A DNA stretch of 64,000 nt from Blattamonas nauphoetae (lineage: Eukaryota > Preaxostyla > Oxymonadida). The notes below the pieces were generated by a model, which was not told the DNA's origin, made no database searches, and saw only the letters and a program-made list of their open reading frames with translations. Each line of letters starts with the position of its first letter. The stretch's first letter is position 1. Of this stretch, positions 31,701 through 42,472 are shown piece after piece. Location of the stretch: positions 1-64,000 of the forward strand of contig JARBJD010000377.1 in NCBI GenBank assembly GCA_033064195.1. Direction: 5' to 3'. The position numbers were made by a program, and so were the translations under genes.

Positions 31701-32913
31701 ACGATGAGAACGACGCTGTGATTCTTCGAATGAAGAAAACAGAGAGGGTGTTCATCTCCTCAACGAGTGACTGGTCGAATAGCTTCAAAGCGCCTTCTAC
31801 CAATTGCGATTTGAGCAACATCATTCGATTGAGTTTCATGTTCATCGCTTTTCCGAACTGTTGATTTTTCGATTCGAGGGAGGAGGGGAGGTTACGCTGG
31901 TCGATGGAGTTGGGATACTGTGAGGGAGATGGAAGAGAAGAGATGAAGAGAGATGAGGAGAGAGGAAACGAATGAGACAAAGGAAATGATGGAGGAGGAA
32001 GTGATGAGGGGATGACAGACTGATTTGTTCGCTTCAAACACAGCATGGAGCGATCCGAGTGTTGGATGGTCAGAAGAGATGACAGCAAGGACGCAGGATG
32101 GTTCAACATCGAAGACACTCTGCGAAAAATCAAGAAATGAACGTCATCACACCTGACTCTGACGCCCTTCTCCTGTTCTTCCGATAAAGAGCTGTCAAGA
32201 GCTGCAACTGATGAAGTCAATTCCATCAGCGGTTGCTGTTGTTGTATGTTCTTCCGAATGATGTGGATGCGAGAGGAGATGTGAGTTGCGGGAGTGAGTG
32301 GAGACGAAGATTGTGCTCGATGATGATGAAAGTGTGTGCAACATCGACAGAGACGAGTGGAAAATCTTTAAAATGAGTGATGAGAGAAGGAAGAGAGCTG
32401 GTCTGTTTGAGAGAATCGACGATTTCAGAACTCCAGCATTTTCCTCTGGCCGAGTGAGAGGTGTTGTGAACGCTGATCCTGGTGATGAAGCTTCTCGAAT
32501 GAACTGGAAGAGCATTTTGAAAAAGTGGATGGGATTTGGTAGCGAGTGTGTGGGATGAGTCGAACAGACGCGATCAACAATCGAAGATGAAGAATGAGGG
32601 AGGAGAGGCAGAAGTGAGTTGTGGAGGCGTTGGTGGAGAAGAGAGTGGAGTGGGAGAGAGTGGAAGAAGTGAAAGGGAAGAGAAGGAGAGGGCAGTGCTG
32701 GACGAGTCCAGTGAACGCACCGTTTGGTGGTCCGTGGCAAATTCCATCGATCGACACACGATGTGGTTTTTGATCCGCATCCAACTGGGTCTTTTTTCGT
32801 CTCCTCTGTATATATTTGTGCTTGATCTGCCACTTATTTCGGGATACCAAGTTCCAGAGGGAGGTTAGCAGACCTTCAGGAGCTGCAATGAAGTGGTACG
32901 TTGTCCGTCGCAT
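25723..32913 (-). CDS. Intron-rich host gene, apparently split by a 4.1-kb element
   Basis: Coding-like minus-strand segments run from about 32913 to 30227 and again from 26055 to 25723. Readable stretches include LFQFIREASSPGSAFTTPLT (near 32480), a segment with GKAMNMKLNRMMLLKSQLVE (near 31850), HPLVVWERVILNIESKECLF (near 31240) and an acidic run FSMLDDDDAVSDSDQDDSDD. The likely C-terminus is EEVMGSETQSAMARREASNP ending at 25723. Several frame breaks fit introns of about 130 nt with GT and AG ends. If the element at 26056-30149 is taken out with one TA, the flanking sequences form an open stretch (VPFFLPSDRRVSIPRFVELA). Family not recognised. Confidence 0.45.
26878..27020 (+). ncRNA. Structured RNA family, copy 1
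   Basis: This is one of four related units of about 140 bases, all in the same direction. The predicted fold is a four-way junction. The closing stem is CCCTCGCGA (26887-26895) with TCGCGAGGG (27000-27008). Hairpin GCTCTT/AAGGGC comes next. A long arm follows, built from AAGTGG, GAGG and GTCCC pairing with GGGAC, CCTC and CCACTT. A terminal hairpin GCCGAT/ATCGGC carries a conserved GTCTGG loop. G-U pairs in the stems hold only on the plus strand, which argues for plus-strand transcription. No known family fits. Confidence 0.6.
27250..27385 (+). ncRNA. Structured RNA family, copy 2
   Basis: This is a diverged copy. The long arm keeps its pairing while the sequence changes: CGGAG pairs with CTCCG and TCCG with CGGA, where copy 1 has GAGG/CCTC and GTCCC/GGGAC. 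Three column pairs change on both sides at once (C-G to G-C, G-C to A-T, A-T to G-C). The GCCGAT...ATCGGC hairpin is unchanged except GTCTTG in its loop. The closing stem is CCCTC with GAGGG, extended by ACG with CGT past a bulged G. Confidence 0.6.
28722..28865 (+). ncRNA. Structured RNA family, copy 3
   Basis: This copy is almost identical to copy 1 over the whole unit, but the flanks are unrelated, so it is a recent duplication of just the RNA unit. A run of eight or more T residues follows directly (from about 28870), which could act as an RNA polymerase III stop. The first shared bases are TGACTCCCGCC and the last are about GAGGAGAGC. Confidence 0.6.
29515..29645 (+). ncRNA. Structured RNA family, copy 4
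   Basis: This is the most diverged copy. The long arm is rebuilt with new pairs: GAAGGA with TCCTTC, and AGAAA..GG with CCTTTCT. The second hairpin is GCTCTTCCGAAGGGC. The conserved hairpin GCCGAT/ATCGGC with its GTCTTG loop is intact. The closing stem region is CCCTCGA with TCG(T)AGGG. Retained pairing in spite of changed sequence is the main evidence that the RNA fold, not a protein, is what was selected. Confidence 0.55.
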
Positions 32914-33121
32914 CGTTGTTCCAGTCAGCGATGAATTTTGCGGTGTTGATGAAGACGTCTGTTACCCGGTTGGAGGAAGAGATTGACTCTCTCGTCCCTA
33001 TTTGTGGATCATGCCCTGAGCTTGGAGTTTCTGAACGACTGAGATCGTTTCCAGCAGTGATGCTGGAGACGGTGAAGGTGGTTGCGACCTGTTCAGTTGT
33101 GGATGAATTGGAGTGCATCAC

Positions 33122-33929
33122 TCAGTTTCCAATTTTTGGTTCCCTTTCCCCTTCTTCCTCGTCACTGTCATCATCCATTTCCATAATTGGCGGGGACCTT
33201 TGCCACCAGATTTGTGTTCGTTTCACCGATCGCAAGTTCCGTGTGGATACTTCCATGGAATCGTGTAATCCTTTCGATTCGTCGACTAGAGGATATCTCA
33301 GCGGTGGTACAGAACTCACCTTTCGTTTGATGGGAAGTTTCAGTGTTGTTTCTTTTTGGTTTTTGATACAGTGATGAAGTTGTTGTTCAAGGTTCTGGAT
33401 TTGTTTCTGAACCCTATCCGCGTATCCACTTGATGGAGCAGTGGTGATAGTTGAGAGAGAGGTGTCGTGAATCTTCATGAATTGTGTGGGTGGCCTTTTC
33501 TTCCATAGCTTCACCATTCCTTTTTCTGTTTCACTCGAAGTTTCCGAAACATACAGCAAACCATCTCTGTCTTCGAACCTAAGACAAGATTTGAGTCCAG
33601 TGATGACCAAGTTACAGGCATCACAGAATTCAGCGGATTTATCGTATCCAAATGCATGAGACTGGAAGAAACACATACTCGACAATAAAATGCTGCTGAA
33701 CTTGCTCAGGTCTTCGCATGTCAAGCTTCAATGTGTTAACCCGAAAGAATGCCACCAAATCAGAAAAAGATGAAAGACCAAGTTTTGGGAGGTCTCTTTT
33801 CAACATCTGTGCCAACAACCCCGAAAACGACCACAGGATGGCGTTCAAAAAACGAGTGCCCAAGTTGAATGCAATGATGAGCAATTGTCCAGTCCAAGCG
33901 AGGCGCTGTCCAACCTTGGACAGCGCCAA
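33122..33929 (-). CDS. Unknown two-part host gene
   Basis: The N-terminal segment (33929-33680) is hydrophobic and leucine-rich (LLIIAFNLGTRFLNAILWSF). The second segment (33700-33122) reads AFGYDKSAEFCDACNLVITG and then lysine-rich and acidic parts, ending DDDSDEEEGEREPKIGN. The frame changes between them around 33640-33690, where a short GT-AG intron is possible. About 260 codons in all. Opposite-strand frames are less protein-like. Family not recognised. Confidence 0.4.
33902..33927. other. Perfect 12-bp GC-rich hairpin
   Basis: GGCGCTGTCCAA pairs fully with TTGGACAGCGCC around a two-base CC centre. It lies at the start of the minus-strand gene candidate. It may be a transposon-end palindrome or a chance GC-rich inverted repeat. 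Confidence 0.7.
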
Positions 33930-34103
33930 ATTGGGAAGTCACCGCTCGTAAGTTTTGAAAACGGGTTGGATCGAATGAACTTATTGAAAAGATCGTGAAA
34001 TGGATTAATATGTCATGGAACGAGATAAAATGGATCTATTGACTTGATTTTTGGAGAAATGTGAGAGAGATTTTCCTCCTTTGACAGTTCATCTCGCTCG
34101 ATC

Positions 34104-34975
34104 TTACTCGATCCAATGGACAACATGTGGAAAGTAGAATGGATAAATGCTTCCGTCAGGGAAAGTTGAATCGAAAGGAAGCGTAAGCGGACGACTAGAC
34201 AGGAAGAGTGAGGGCGAGGAGGAGATACGCAGAGTGAGGGCGAGGAGGAGATGTGCAGAGTGAGGGCGATGAGGAGATGTGCAGAGTGAGGGTGGGGAGG
34301 AGATGTGCAGAGTGAGGGCGATGAGGAGATGTGCAGAGTGAGAGTGATATGCGATGGGAAAAGGGAGCGGATCCTGTTGCTGTGGGTCCAAGTCACTTCG
34401 ACCTTTCCTCTTTTTCTTGCTTTCTTTCTCTTCCTCATCTGTTTTCTTCTTCTCTTCTGCTTCTCTCTTCGCTTTTTGTGATTTCATCTCTTCCTTCTCG
34501 TCGTCCTTCCCGTTCTCCCACCTCTTCTCTTCCACCTCCTCGTCATCATCTTCGTCTTTCTTGTCATTCCCCATCATTTCAGCAATCTGTTGGAGGATTC
34601 ATTCCTTGTGCAACCAACTCCATCTCGTTTTCGTTGAATCCAGCATCGTCATTCGTTCACTGTGGGTTCGTGTTCGATTGAGCTGTCGTAGTCTCAAAGC
34701 GCGTCGACATGACTGTGTCGCTGTCGCTTCCTCCATCTGGATCGCCCAGCCGCGCAATGGAGATCTGGAAGAATATTTCTCTTCACTCTTTCTAAAGTGA
34801 GAAAAAGGACTGAATCATCAACGACTGTGCCTCGGAATTGGTTGTGATCACAAAATATCGAAGCGCCGAGAAACCTGGCCATTGATCCTTGTTGGACACG
34901 TTCCAGCTTACGTCCAATGGTTTGCAGAGAGCTGAAATGCAATGGAGATGAATACTGATGATGTGAGTTGTCCAT
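34104..34975 (-). CDS. Lysine/glutamate-rich protein, probably two exons
   Basis: A first coding-like segment near 34940-34750 reads ERVQQGSMARFLGASIFCDH and then VVDDSVLFLTLERVKRN. A second, starting MMGNDKKDEDDDEEVEEKRW at 34577, is a highly charged coiled-coil-like run (KAKREAEEKKKTDEEEKESK) to about 34360. Downstream the frame enters the 26-bp minisatellite, which encodes a repeating serine/leucine/histidine string that is unlikely to be real protein. It could be a surface or regulatory protein; no family recognised. Confidence 0.35.
34205..34352. repeat. 26-bp minisatellite, five and a half units
   Basis: Five tandem copies of a 26-bp unit (AGAGTGAGGGCGAGGAGGAG plus ATGTGC) and a partial sixth lie here. 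Copies differ at a few positions (GAGG, GATG, GGGG). A period of 26 is not a multiple of three, so a conserved protein repeat is ruled out. Confidence 0.9.
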
Positions 34976-35763
34976 ATCTCATTTCTTTCTGTCCTTTTGA
35001 GATTGCGGTTTGATTATGGTATTCATGTCATACTAATGAAGAGAAGGAATTCGATAAAGTGTAAAAAAACAATGTCGATGCACACTGATTATGTGATTTT
35101 CTCAAACAGCATTCCGTTGTGATGTCATTCATCGTGAGAAGAATCGGTTTTAGAGAATTGCACCGATTTTCATGAATTTGGATTCAATTGGGACAAAAAT
35201 GATGCGAAGCAAGACAACAGAAGGCTTGAATCGACGAGTGTATTCAAAGTGCGATTTAAGAGAATCTGAGAGAAAATGGACGACGAAGACAAATTGAGAT
35301 GGGGAGGACGATCCGGACATGTCCTGGACTGGACAGTTTTGTCCGTTTTCAACTGATCGCTATTAGCTTGTGAAGAAATTCAAACAATTCTTTTTTTCAA
35401 TAAATGAGTGGATGTCCAAGATCGGACAAACATGGACATTTCAGCAATTTATGGGATTTTTGTCCGAATTCTTAAATACACATTTTTCATTTTTTTGAAA
35501 AACAAAATATGAACAAAAACAACATTTTAGATACATTACTGATAGAAATGGGAGGATTGAACAACAATTTAGGCCATCTGAAACACTTCTCTTTAACTTG
35601 GACAGGGGCTCTGTCCGATGTCCGAGGAGAACGAGAATTTGTCCGTCCGTTGCTCATCATTAGTTGAATGGTTTTAGGTTGGATTTTTGTTACTTTTCAC
35701 TTCGCCCTCCTGTTTATCACCTCCTTTTGAAGAGAAAAGGTTCCAACTTGTGGGTAGGCCTTT
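34976..35763. other. No supported gene; GTCC-rich short palindromes
   Basis: This stretch holds scattered motifs such as GGACATGTCC (near 35316), CTGGACTGGACAG and GTCCGAATTC, but no open frame of note. It is probably the 5' flank or decayed end region of the mariner that follows. Confidence 0.45.
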
Positions 35764-37121
35764 TTGAGCTTGATCAAGCCCACCCAGATGTCCAACCAAG
35801 TCATCCGCATCAGAGACAGGGCTCTCATCGAATGCTGCCACCGCCAACTCATGACATATACTCAAACTTATAACTTTCTATCAGTATACTATCCCGATGA
35901 CGGTCCTTGTTTAGAAACTTGCCGAAAGGTCATCCGATCCTTGGAGGCAAATACTTTCTCTTATTCGGGTATCACTCCTAACCCCGTCCGTATAAACAAT
36001 CAGCTCGTCGTCCAGCTCCAGGCACTTCTCCAAGAAGACCTTCACTATTCGCTACGACACATGGCACGTATCATAAACTCTCATCGCGATTCAATAAAAA
36101 AATACCTGTTTCACCATTTTCATCTCGTCAAGAGAGTTCTACGCTGGGTCCCTCATTCACAATTCAGTTTCGATCTCTTGGTGACTGGTGATGAATCTTG
36201 GGTCAGATGGCGGACGGAACACGACTGTATTTGGATGGATCCGGATTTGGAAAGTCCAGTTCGTGAACGGCCCGCAAAAAATACTGACAAAACAATGTTG
36301 GTTCTTTTATTTACGCCGCGGCTGACATTCACACATCTCGTTCCACGTGGTTTGACAATAAACGCCAAATATTTCCAAACTCATGTCCTGCGACCGTTGC
36401 GGACACAATTCAATGATTTACAAGGCGGGATCTTTCAAAACTTTCCGATATCCATCCACATGGATAATGCCCAGGCTTTTGAGTTCGATCAGACAGATCA
36501 CAGTGGTTTCGATCACAGTTTTTTTCCAACTTTACCCATAAATTGGCTATGTTTCTTAAAAATTGGAGGAAAACAGAGATTTCAAGTGTTTTTAACCTCT
36601 AATTCCTCGAAATAATCCCAAGATTCAGCTTAAAAAGGTACAATTCGTCGATTGGAAGAGGAGAAATGTGTTTTTTGACAGAAGTTGATGAAATGAGGAA
36701 AAAATAGATATGCTTAAATAAGTAACTGATCACAGTCCAAAATTTCAGAACTGTGATCAATGATCACAGTTTTAGCTTGATCGACCTCAAGACTCAAAAG
36801 TCTGATAATGCCCCTTCGCACAATGCGAACCAGACCCAAAATTTCCTCAGAGAACACAATTACAACCGTTTAAACTATCCCCCATACTCCCCGGACCTCG
36901 CCCCATGCGACTTCTGGGCGTTCGGGGAGCTGAAGGCCTATATGAAAGGGAAGCAAAGTAACAATGATGCCGAACTCTTGGCACATATCAACGATGTAAC
37001 GAAGTCATCGCCAGAGATGGTGACTATCTCTAATCACGCAAAGGTCTCTTTTCTTGTTTTTCATTTATTTGTTCGTTGCTTTGATTCACCACTACATTTT
37101 GAACGCGTCCTTTTTTTGTGA
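35764..37121 (+). CDS. Mariner transposase interrupted by a MITE
   Basis: The N-terminal part (35764-36471; first good ATG 35788) has the helix-turn-helix region and the first catalytic aspartate in VTGDESW. The C-terminal part (36813-37121) has the YSPDLAPCDFW motif. Between them sits a 333-bp hAT-like MITE with an 8-bp duplication. Without the MITE and one duplication the two parts are in the same frame and give the segment HMDNAPSHNA. The spacing from its aspartate to the last aspartate is then exactly D34D, the mariner hallmark. The total would be about 338 codons, a normal mariner length. Only the extreme C-terminus looks unusual. Confidence 0.85.
36472..36804. mobile_element. hAT-like MITE (333 bp) inside the mariner
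   Basis: The target duplication ATAATGCC lies at 36464-36471 and 36805-36812. The TIR is CAG(G/A)CTTTTGAGT at both ends, starting with the CAG typical of hAT. Subterminal repeats GATCACAGT and their inverse ACTGTGATC occur several times. An almost matching end sequence (ACTGATCWCAGTCC, then GAACTG) is found in the larger element at 61207-62416, so the two are one family. It has no coding capacity. Confidence 0.9.
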
Positions 37122-38274
37122 TTTGTCCCAAGATCACCAAATATCTTCCTCCTCCATCAATCATATCAATCCATTCATTCATATTTTGCGTCTATTTCCA
37201 AGATCATACTCATTGATCGACCTCTATTTTCAGTTTACACATTTCATCATGGTAGAGGATTGCTACGATGACTTGTCACTTGTTTTGAAAAAAGTCAGGA
37301 TTAATGCCCTCCCCGTTGAACGCTGCGCATCCCAGGTTTTCATTGACCTCCCTGTAGATGAGGAACCCATATCATCTTCGGACGACGAATAATCATTGGG
37401 AGAGTAGATCATACATTCGAAGATTTGTGATTGATAGTTCGATCCTTCTGCGAGGAGTCGATGTTCGCAGAAGTCCCTGTCCAAGATTGTCTTATTTTTC
37501 TCTGAGAATGTCGATTTGTTTTCATCCATACCAAAATCTCGTTTTGCACTTCCGTGCAATATTCAATTCCAGAATTGACTTCTTCAGCGACATCTGAATA
37601 TTGATGAGAATGGAGATGAATTTTGTGTGTCGAAATGCGACCAAAGCCTTCACCCCCATAATTGTTGGAATTGATAACGAGTGACACTTTTCAACAGAAT
37701 GAGGTGTGGGTTCAAAACCCATTGATTTCGCTCGGTGTTTTGCATAAGTGTATTCGTGCCGCTTCATGAATGTCGGACAGTATTTGAATAGTGAGGAAAA
37801 AGACATAGACGTGGCAATCGCTGCTTTGAGACCCACTTTCTGGTCTGGAGATAGAGATACCATAAATTCTTTTAAATTGTTGAGTAATGAGACCATATCA
37901 TGATTGTGAGCGATTAAATGCATATCATTCTCATATGGTCTTGACATCTTGACCGAAAAACAAGGAGCAGTGATCGATGGAGAGTAGAAAACAAAAATGG
38001 GTTGATCAACTCATCTGAGGAAATAAGGCAAAACAAAATGTTTCCCCCCAAGAATGACTTACTTAAAGAGAAATAGATTCAGTCGACAAAAAAATCGAGA
38101 TGTTGAATCTCGAAAAAAGGACCCCATTTGGATCTCATCTCTTATTCCACCCTGCTCCTCCCAGACACAGAAATGTCAGATGCAACAATTATGGTTCTTG
38201 CTCACTAATTTCAGTGGGTAGTTCCTCCTCTGTAAAGAAAAAACATCAAAACACATTGGAGACACCTTCAATCG
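37122..38274. other. Region of uncertain content
   Basis: A short frame 37249-37392 (VEDCYDDLSLVLKKVRINAL, ending PISSSDDE) and a minus-strand frame 37947-37522 (LKEFMVSLSPDQKVGLKAAI) look partly protein-like. Neither can be tied to a family or a gene model. Confidence 0.35.
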
Positions 38275-38664
38275 GTGTATCAAACACACTTTTCAACAGA
38301 TCTGAGAAGTCGCGCACAAGTTCGAGAACGTATTCTCACAATTCCGCAATTTCAGACAGACGAAGCAGTTCTCCCCATCTTTAGGGCCAAAAAACAATCT
38401 CCAGCAATTCTATCACAACGGAACGTGAACTCTCCTGAGCTTCTTGACGACAAAGAAGCTGCTTCAGTGTTTGAAACGATGGTTCAGGTCTCTTCTCTTC
38501 AGAAATGCAAACGAAGGACCCCTGATGAACTATGTAACCGTGTCCTCTACAACGATGAAGACGAACTTTCGTCTGATGAGTGGGAAGAGCAACCGTTGAC
38601 TCCAGTACCTGTAAACTCACTTCATCACTTGGATTGTGTTGATCAGAATCACAAGAAAAAATAA
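38275..38664 (+). CDS. Unknown acidic protein exon
   Basis: This is an open frame of about 129 codons with ordinary composition (QVRERILTIPQFQTDEAVLP, then DELCNRVLYNDEDELSSDEW) and a stop after DQNHKKK. It may be the 3' exon of a small gene. No domain is recognised. Confidence 0.35.
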   Translation: MYQTHFSTDLRSRAQVRERILTIPQFQTDEAVLPIFRAKKQSPAILSQRNVNSPELLDDKEAASVFETMVQVSSLQKCKRRTPDELCNRVLYNDEDELSSDEWEEQPLTPVPVNSLHHLDCVDQNHKKK

Positions 38665-39853
38665 ATGGCTGAATTCGAGAGATAAAAAAGTTTCGTGAAA
38701 GAAACTGTTAAATACACGAGAATACCGTTCATAAAATGGGCTGATCACGTTGATCACAATCTCTAAACTCTGTCCATTTCTCAGCACATCCATCATCTCA
38801 ACCCGATGCAATTTCCTACAAATTTCTAACAGCTATTCGCTCCGACTTTTAGACTTGATATATTAACAATCGGGACAAGAGTAGCTGTATCCCCTGTTTT
38901 CATGATTGAACATCACAGTATTTTCACGCTGAATCCTTACTACTTAAACTTTGTTCCGGTGACATTGAACCTTCTTCCTCCTCGGACAATTTCCAAACCG
39001 CGAATCTCAGACACAGTATTCCCTGAAAAATCCAATTAATGAATAACGCTTGCTACATATGAGCTCCATTTGACCAGAATGACCCTCCCCATTTTATTGT
39101 TTCAAATCACTTCTTTCGTTCAATTCAAACCATTTTTTGGGGCAAAACTTTATCTTTTCACTCGATCACAATTGAAGTTGATCAAACCCATTCTGATGTA
39201 AAAAGTTGTTTGGAAGTGTCAAAGCTGATAATTGTTGTGAATAGTTATGGAATATGACAAAAGAAGACTCAATTGCTCCGTTCTCGGAAGAGAACCAATA
39301 GTATTGTTCTCTTGTCCCGTGGGAGAACGGCATGTAAATTGATGTGGGTGCTCTCTCTCTTCCAACAGCTATGTATGCGGTTTTGATGATCGTAAGTGCA
39401 ATTTAATCTCTGCCGATCTTGTGACAATCGGGACAGTGTTGTAAATACAACTGTTCCACGCAGAGCGAGAGCGAACGGTTTGGACGACACAGACAAGCGA
39501 TTGTGCTTTGGAACGGAGTCTGTGGTGAAGAGCATGTTCTCATCTTCGCAGCAATCACACACTGTTGTTTCTTTCTCTCTCGAATGTTTCCGTGGTGTGC
39601 CAGAATATAATTTTCATTCTGCTTCAAAAGCATCCTCACTACTGAGGCATTCTTCGCGAATAGAGATGGCGAAGAATATTGTGACAGAAATGAGTTCCGT
39701 TTGACTGACTTTGGAATAAACAGGACAATCTCTGCGTGTTTGGCGACATTCTCTGCAAAGTCTGTCCAAAATTTGGCCGTCTTCGAAAAGTGATAAGGGG
39801 GTGAGTGTGTGTGAGGGTGTGCATGTCTCCTCCATAAACATCCAGAGACCGAA
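38665..39853. other. No firmly supported gene
   Basis: Overlapping frames on both strands between 39269 and 39841 are about equally plausible (plus: RARANGLDDTDKRLCFGTES; minus: LYLQHCPDCHKIGRD). I cannot choose between them. Confidence 0.35.
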
Positions 39854-42367
39854 GTGTCAAATCACGCAGAGAAACTTGTATATCTGCACGTTCAGAGAAT
39901 CCAAGCGGTTCACGCGAATTGTTCCCACATTTTGTCAATATCCTGCGAATCCAACACAACAACGCTCTCAAGACTCGTCAACGACGACACCATGATTCAT
40001 TCCAGAGTCGTCCCCAATTGCTGTCTCGCTCCTCTCTCAATCTTTCTGCATATTCACACTTCTCGATCACTCCCAACCATATCCAGTCAATTCGACCCCA
40101 TCCACACTCTGTTCGATTCAAAGCCCACTAGATACACTCACATTTTCACTTCATCGTATTCAGTCGGTATCCCTCCTGCTTCGGTTCTCCCCAACAAATC
40201 TGAGAGCGTAGATAGAGGAGACGACCATGGAAGCGTCGGTGTGACTACCGTCAGTGACAACGACAAATTTCACGAATACAAGAAGGTTCCCGTTGAGCTG
40301 ATCAAAGCGGAGAGTGAGGTACGACATATCATAGTCCTCCCATCAACCCGTACTTGTTCATCAAGTCGTACGATAATCATTTCTTGTTGAATTGAATTTG
40401 TTTCATTCCATCTCCAGCTCCTTCCGTGTTTTGAATCTTTTCTGAAAAAGTGGACACTATCAATGGGCTCATTTCAAATCAAAATGGAGAATGGACCTGA
40501 ATTGACACTGTCGGAGTTGCATGCGTACATCAGCGTGGATCAGAAAGACATCCACCCGCGCTCCCCGCACGTTGTCCTCTTGGACGGGGCGGTGGTGAGG
40601 ATGTCGCAGTTTAAACTGCCGTTTCTGGAAGGACTTCTGCGCCCAACCAGAATTCGTCATCTTACTGCATTTCTTCAAGGTGAAGAGATTGGGAGAACTG
40701 GGACTCGAGAATATCTCAATAAAGCTGAATCTACACAATTGCAGAAAGAGATCCTCGAACTGATCTCCAATGGCATTCACCCAACGTACAAGGACGTCGG
40801 AAGGATGGTGTGTTCCGCAACAGTATCTTCCATCTTTTTTCAGGCTTTTTCGATTCGTCGAGATCGGTTGAGATATGTCTCAGTCGACATCCACGAACCA
40901 TGCAGAAGCTGGGTCAGTGGATGGATCAAGAACCATCCTCTTTTCAAGGCTCTTAAGCCAATCTGTATGGAACAAAGAAGGCAGAATTCATTAACGAAAA
41001 GACATACACAACCGTTTTTTGAAAACTTGAAAAAGCTGATCGACGAACACGACTATCCACCAGAATTAGTCTACAACTTTGATGAGACATCATTGGTTTC
41101 TACACAGTTCATTTATGAAAAAAGGATCACGACATACAGTAGTTCAGTCGCCTATTCAACGCCGCCGTCAATGATCTTCAGTCACACGATGCTGTTCACA
41201 ATCGCTGCTGATGGGGAGGCTCTAACTTCTCATCTGATCCTCCCAGCCAAAACGAACCAAGATTCCCTTTCCAGACATTTCCCTTCCCGCTTTTCTTTCC
41301 ACACCTCACAAAAAGGGTGGATGAACAAGGAGCTCCTCTACGATATCCTGATCAATGGACTAGGTCCAGAAATTCAAGAGCGTAAAAGGAAAATCAAAAA
41401 GCCTCTCTCACGAGCGCTATTAATATTTGATGGACACTCGTCCAGGAATCAACCAACTCTGTGGAAACAACTTGCAGACTTGGGGATTGACAGTATCTGT
41501 CTCCCCTCCAATTGTTCCTCTATTATGCAACCCTGTGACCTCTACGTCAACTCCGCATTCAAGCGAAATCTTCAAAAACTCCCGCCACTACCATCAAAAA
41601 CAAAACAGAATTCAGAACTAATTCCATGGCTATTAAAGGTGGAATCGGCTGCTTTAACTGCTCTTGATAATTCAGAACAAATTATCGCAAGCTTTCGAGA
41701 ATCTGGCATTTTTCCCTTCAACCCGGAAATTGTTACCAGTCAATTGCGAGACGGAAGTCCTGCAGAAGAAACTCGTCGTGGATTCCCGCTTGGTTCGAAG
41801 GTCCTCTCAGATCCAGTTGTTCAAAGTGGGTGGAGAACACATCTGAAACTGCCAGACGTTGATGACGAACAAGATCTCGAAACAGTGAATCCACTTTCGA
41901 TTCAAGCTGAAATTGATGATACTGATCCATTTCTTGAAGCTCATCAGCTAGCTCTAAGAAAACGTCTGATGTTTCCCTCACAATCTGAAAATGATGATGA
42001 ATTTGAGAACCTCCCTATTTATGGAAGCGAAACTCCACTTAAACAGATTCCAACAGGCAATGAAACAACTACACATTCATCCTCACAGCCTTCATCGAAT
42101 TTGGAGAGCCATCTACTACCTCAGTCACGCGGCCATCCACGAATGATCCGAGACGACGACGATGATGAACCTATTCCTCGCTTACCAACGAAAACAAAGA
42201 GACAGAACTCGACGCCATCGACCATTCAATCCCCTGAGAGGCAGACAACAAAACAAGAGCGTCAGGAGACTCCTCCGTCGTTGCATACCTCGACTCCGAG
42301 ACGATCGTCAACAACTCAGGGAGGACGAACAAAACATACTCCGGAGTGGTTTCGACAGTTCGGATAA
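39854..42367 (+). CDS. Pogo/Tc5-like transposase with spliced 5' exon
   Basis: The main frame (ATG 40463) is 634 codons and uninterrupted. A Psq/Tc5-type helix-turn-helix lies at about residues 82-118 (YLNKAESTQLQKEILELISN). CENP-B-type GWIKNHPLFK follows near 153. A DDE_1 domain has aspartates at about 207 (NFDETS), 323 (IFDGHSS) and 359 (QPCD). A long acidic, serine/threonine-rich tail runs to the stop. Upstream, an exon ending KKVPVELIKAESE joins in frame across a 99-nt GT-AG intron to LLPCFESFLKKWTLS and the 40463 ATG. Residues before about 75 do not look transposase-like. It is either a live transposon gene with a 5' exon or a host-transposase fusion. No TIRs found. Confidence 0.7.
40319..40417 (+). 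other. Intron, 99 nt, GT-AG
   Basis: The donor GTACGA follows GCGGAGAGTGAG, and the acceptor ATCTCCAG precedes CTCCTTCCG. Removing it keeps the frame from the upstream exon into the transposase. The intron itself contains a stop in that frame (before 40390). Confidence 0.6.
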
Positions 42368-42472
42368 TCACTTCACATCTCCTATTGATATTAGATTTTC
42401 ACGTAATCGTCAGAGTAAAGGAGTGAGGTGAAGAAAAGAATTGAATGGTTTGATCAATGTCTCCCTCGTCAA

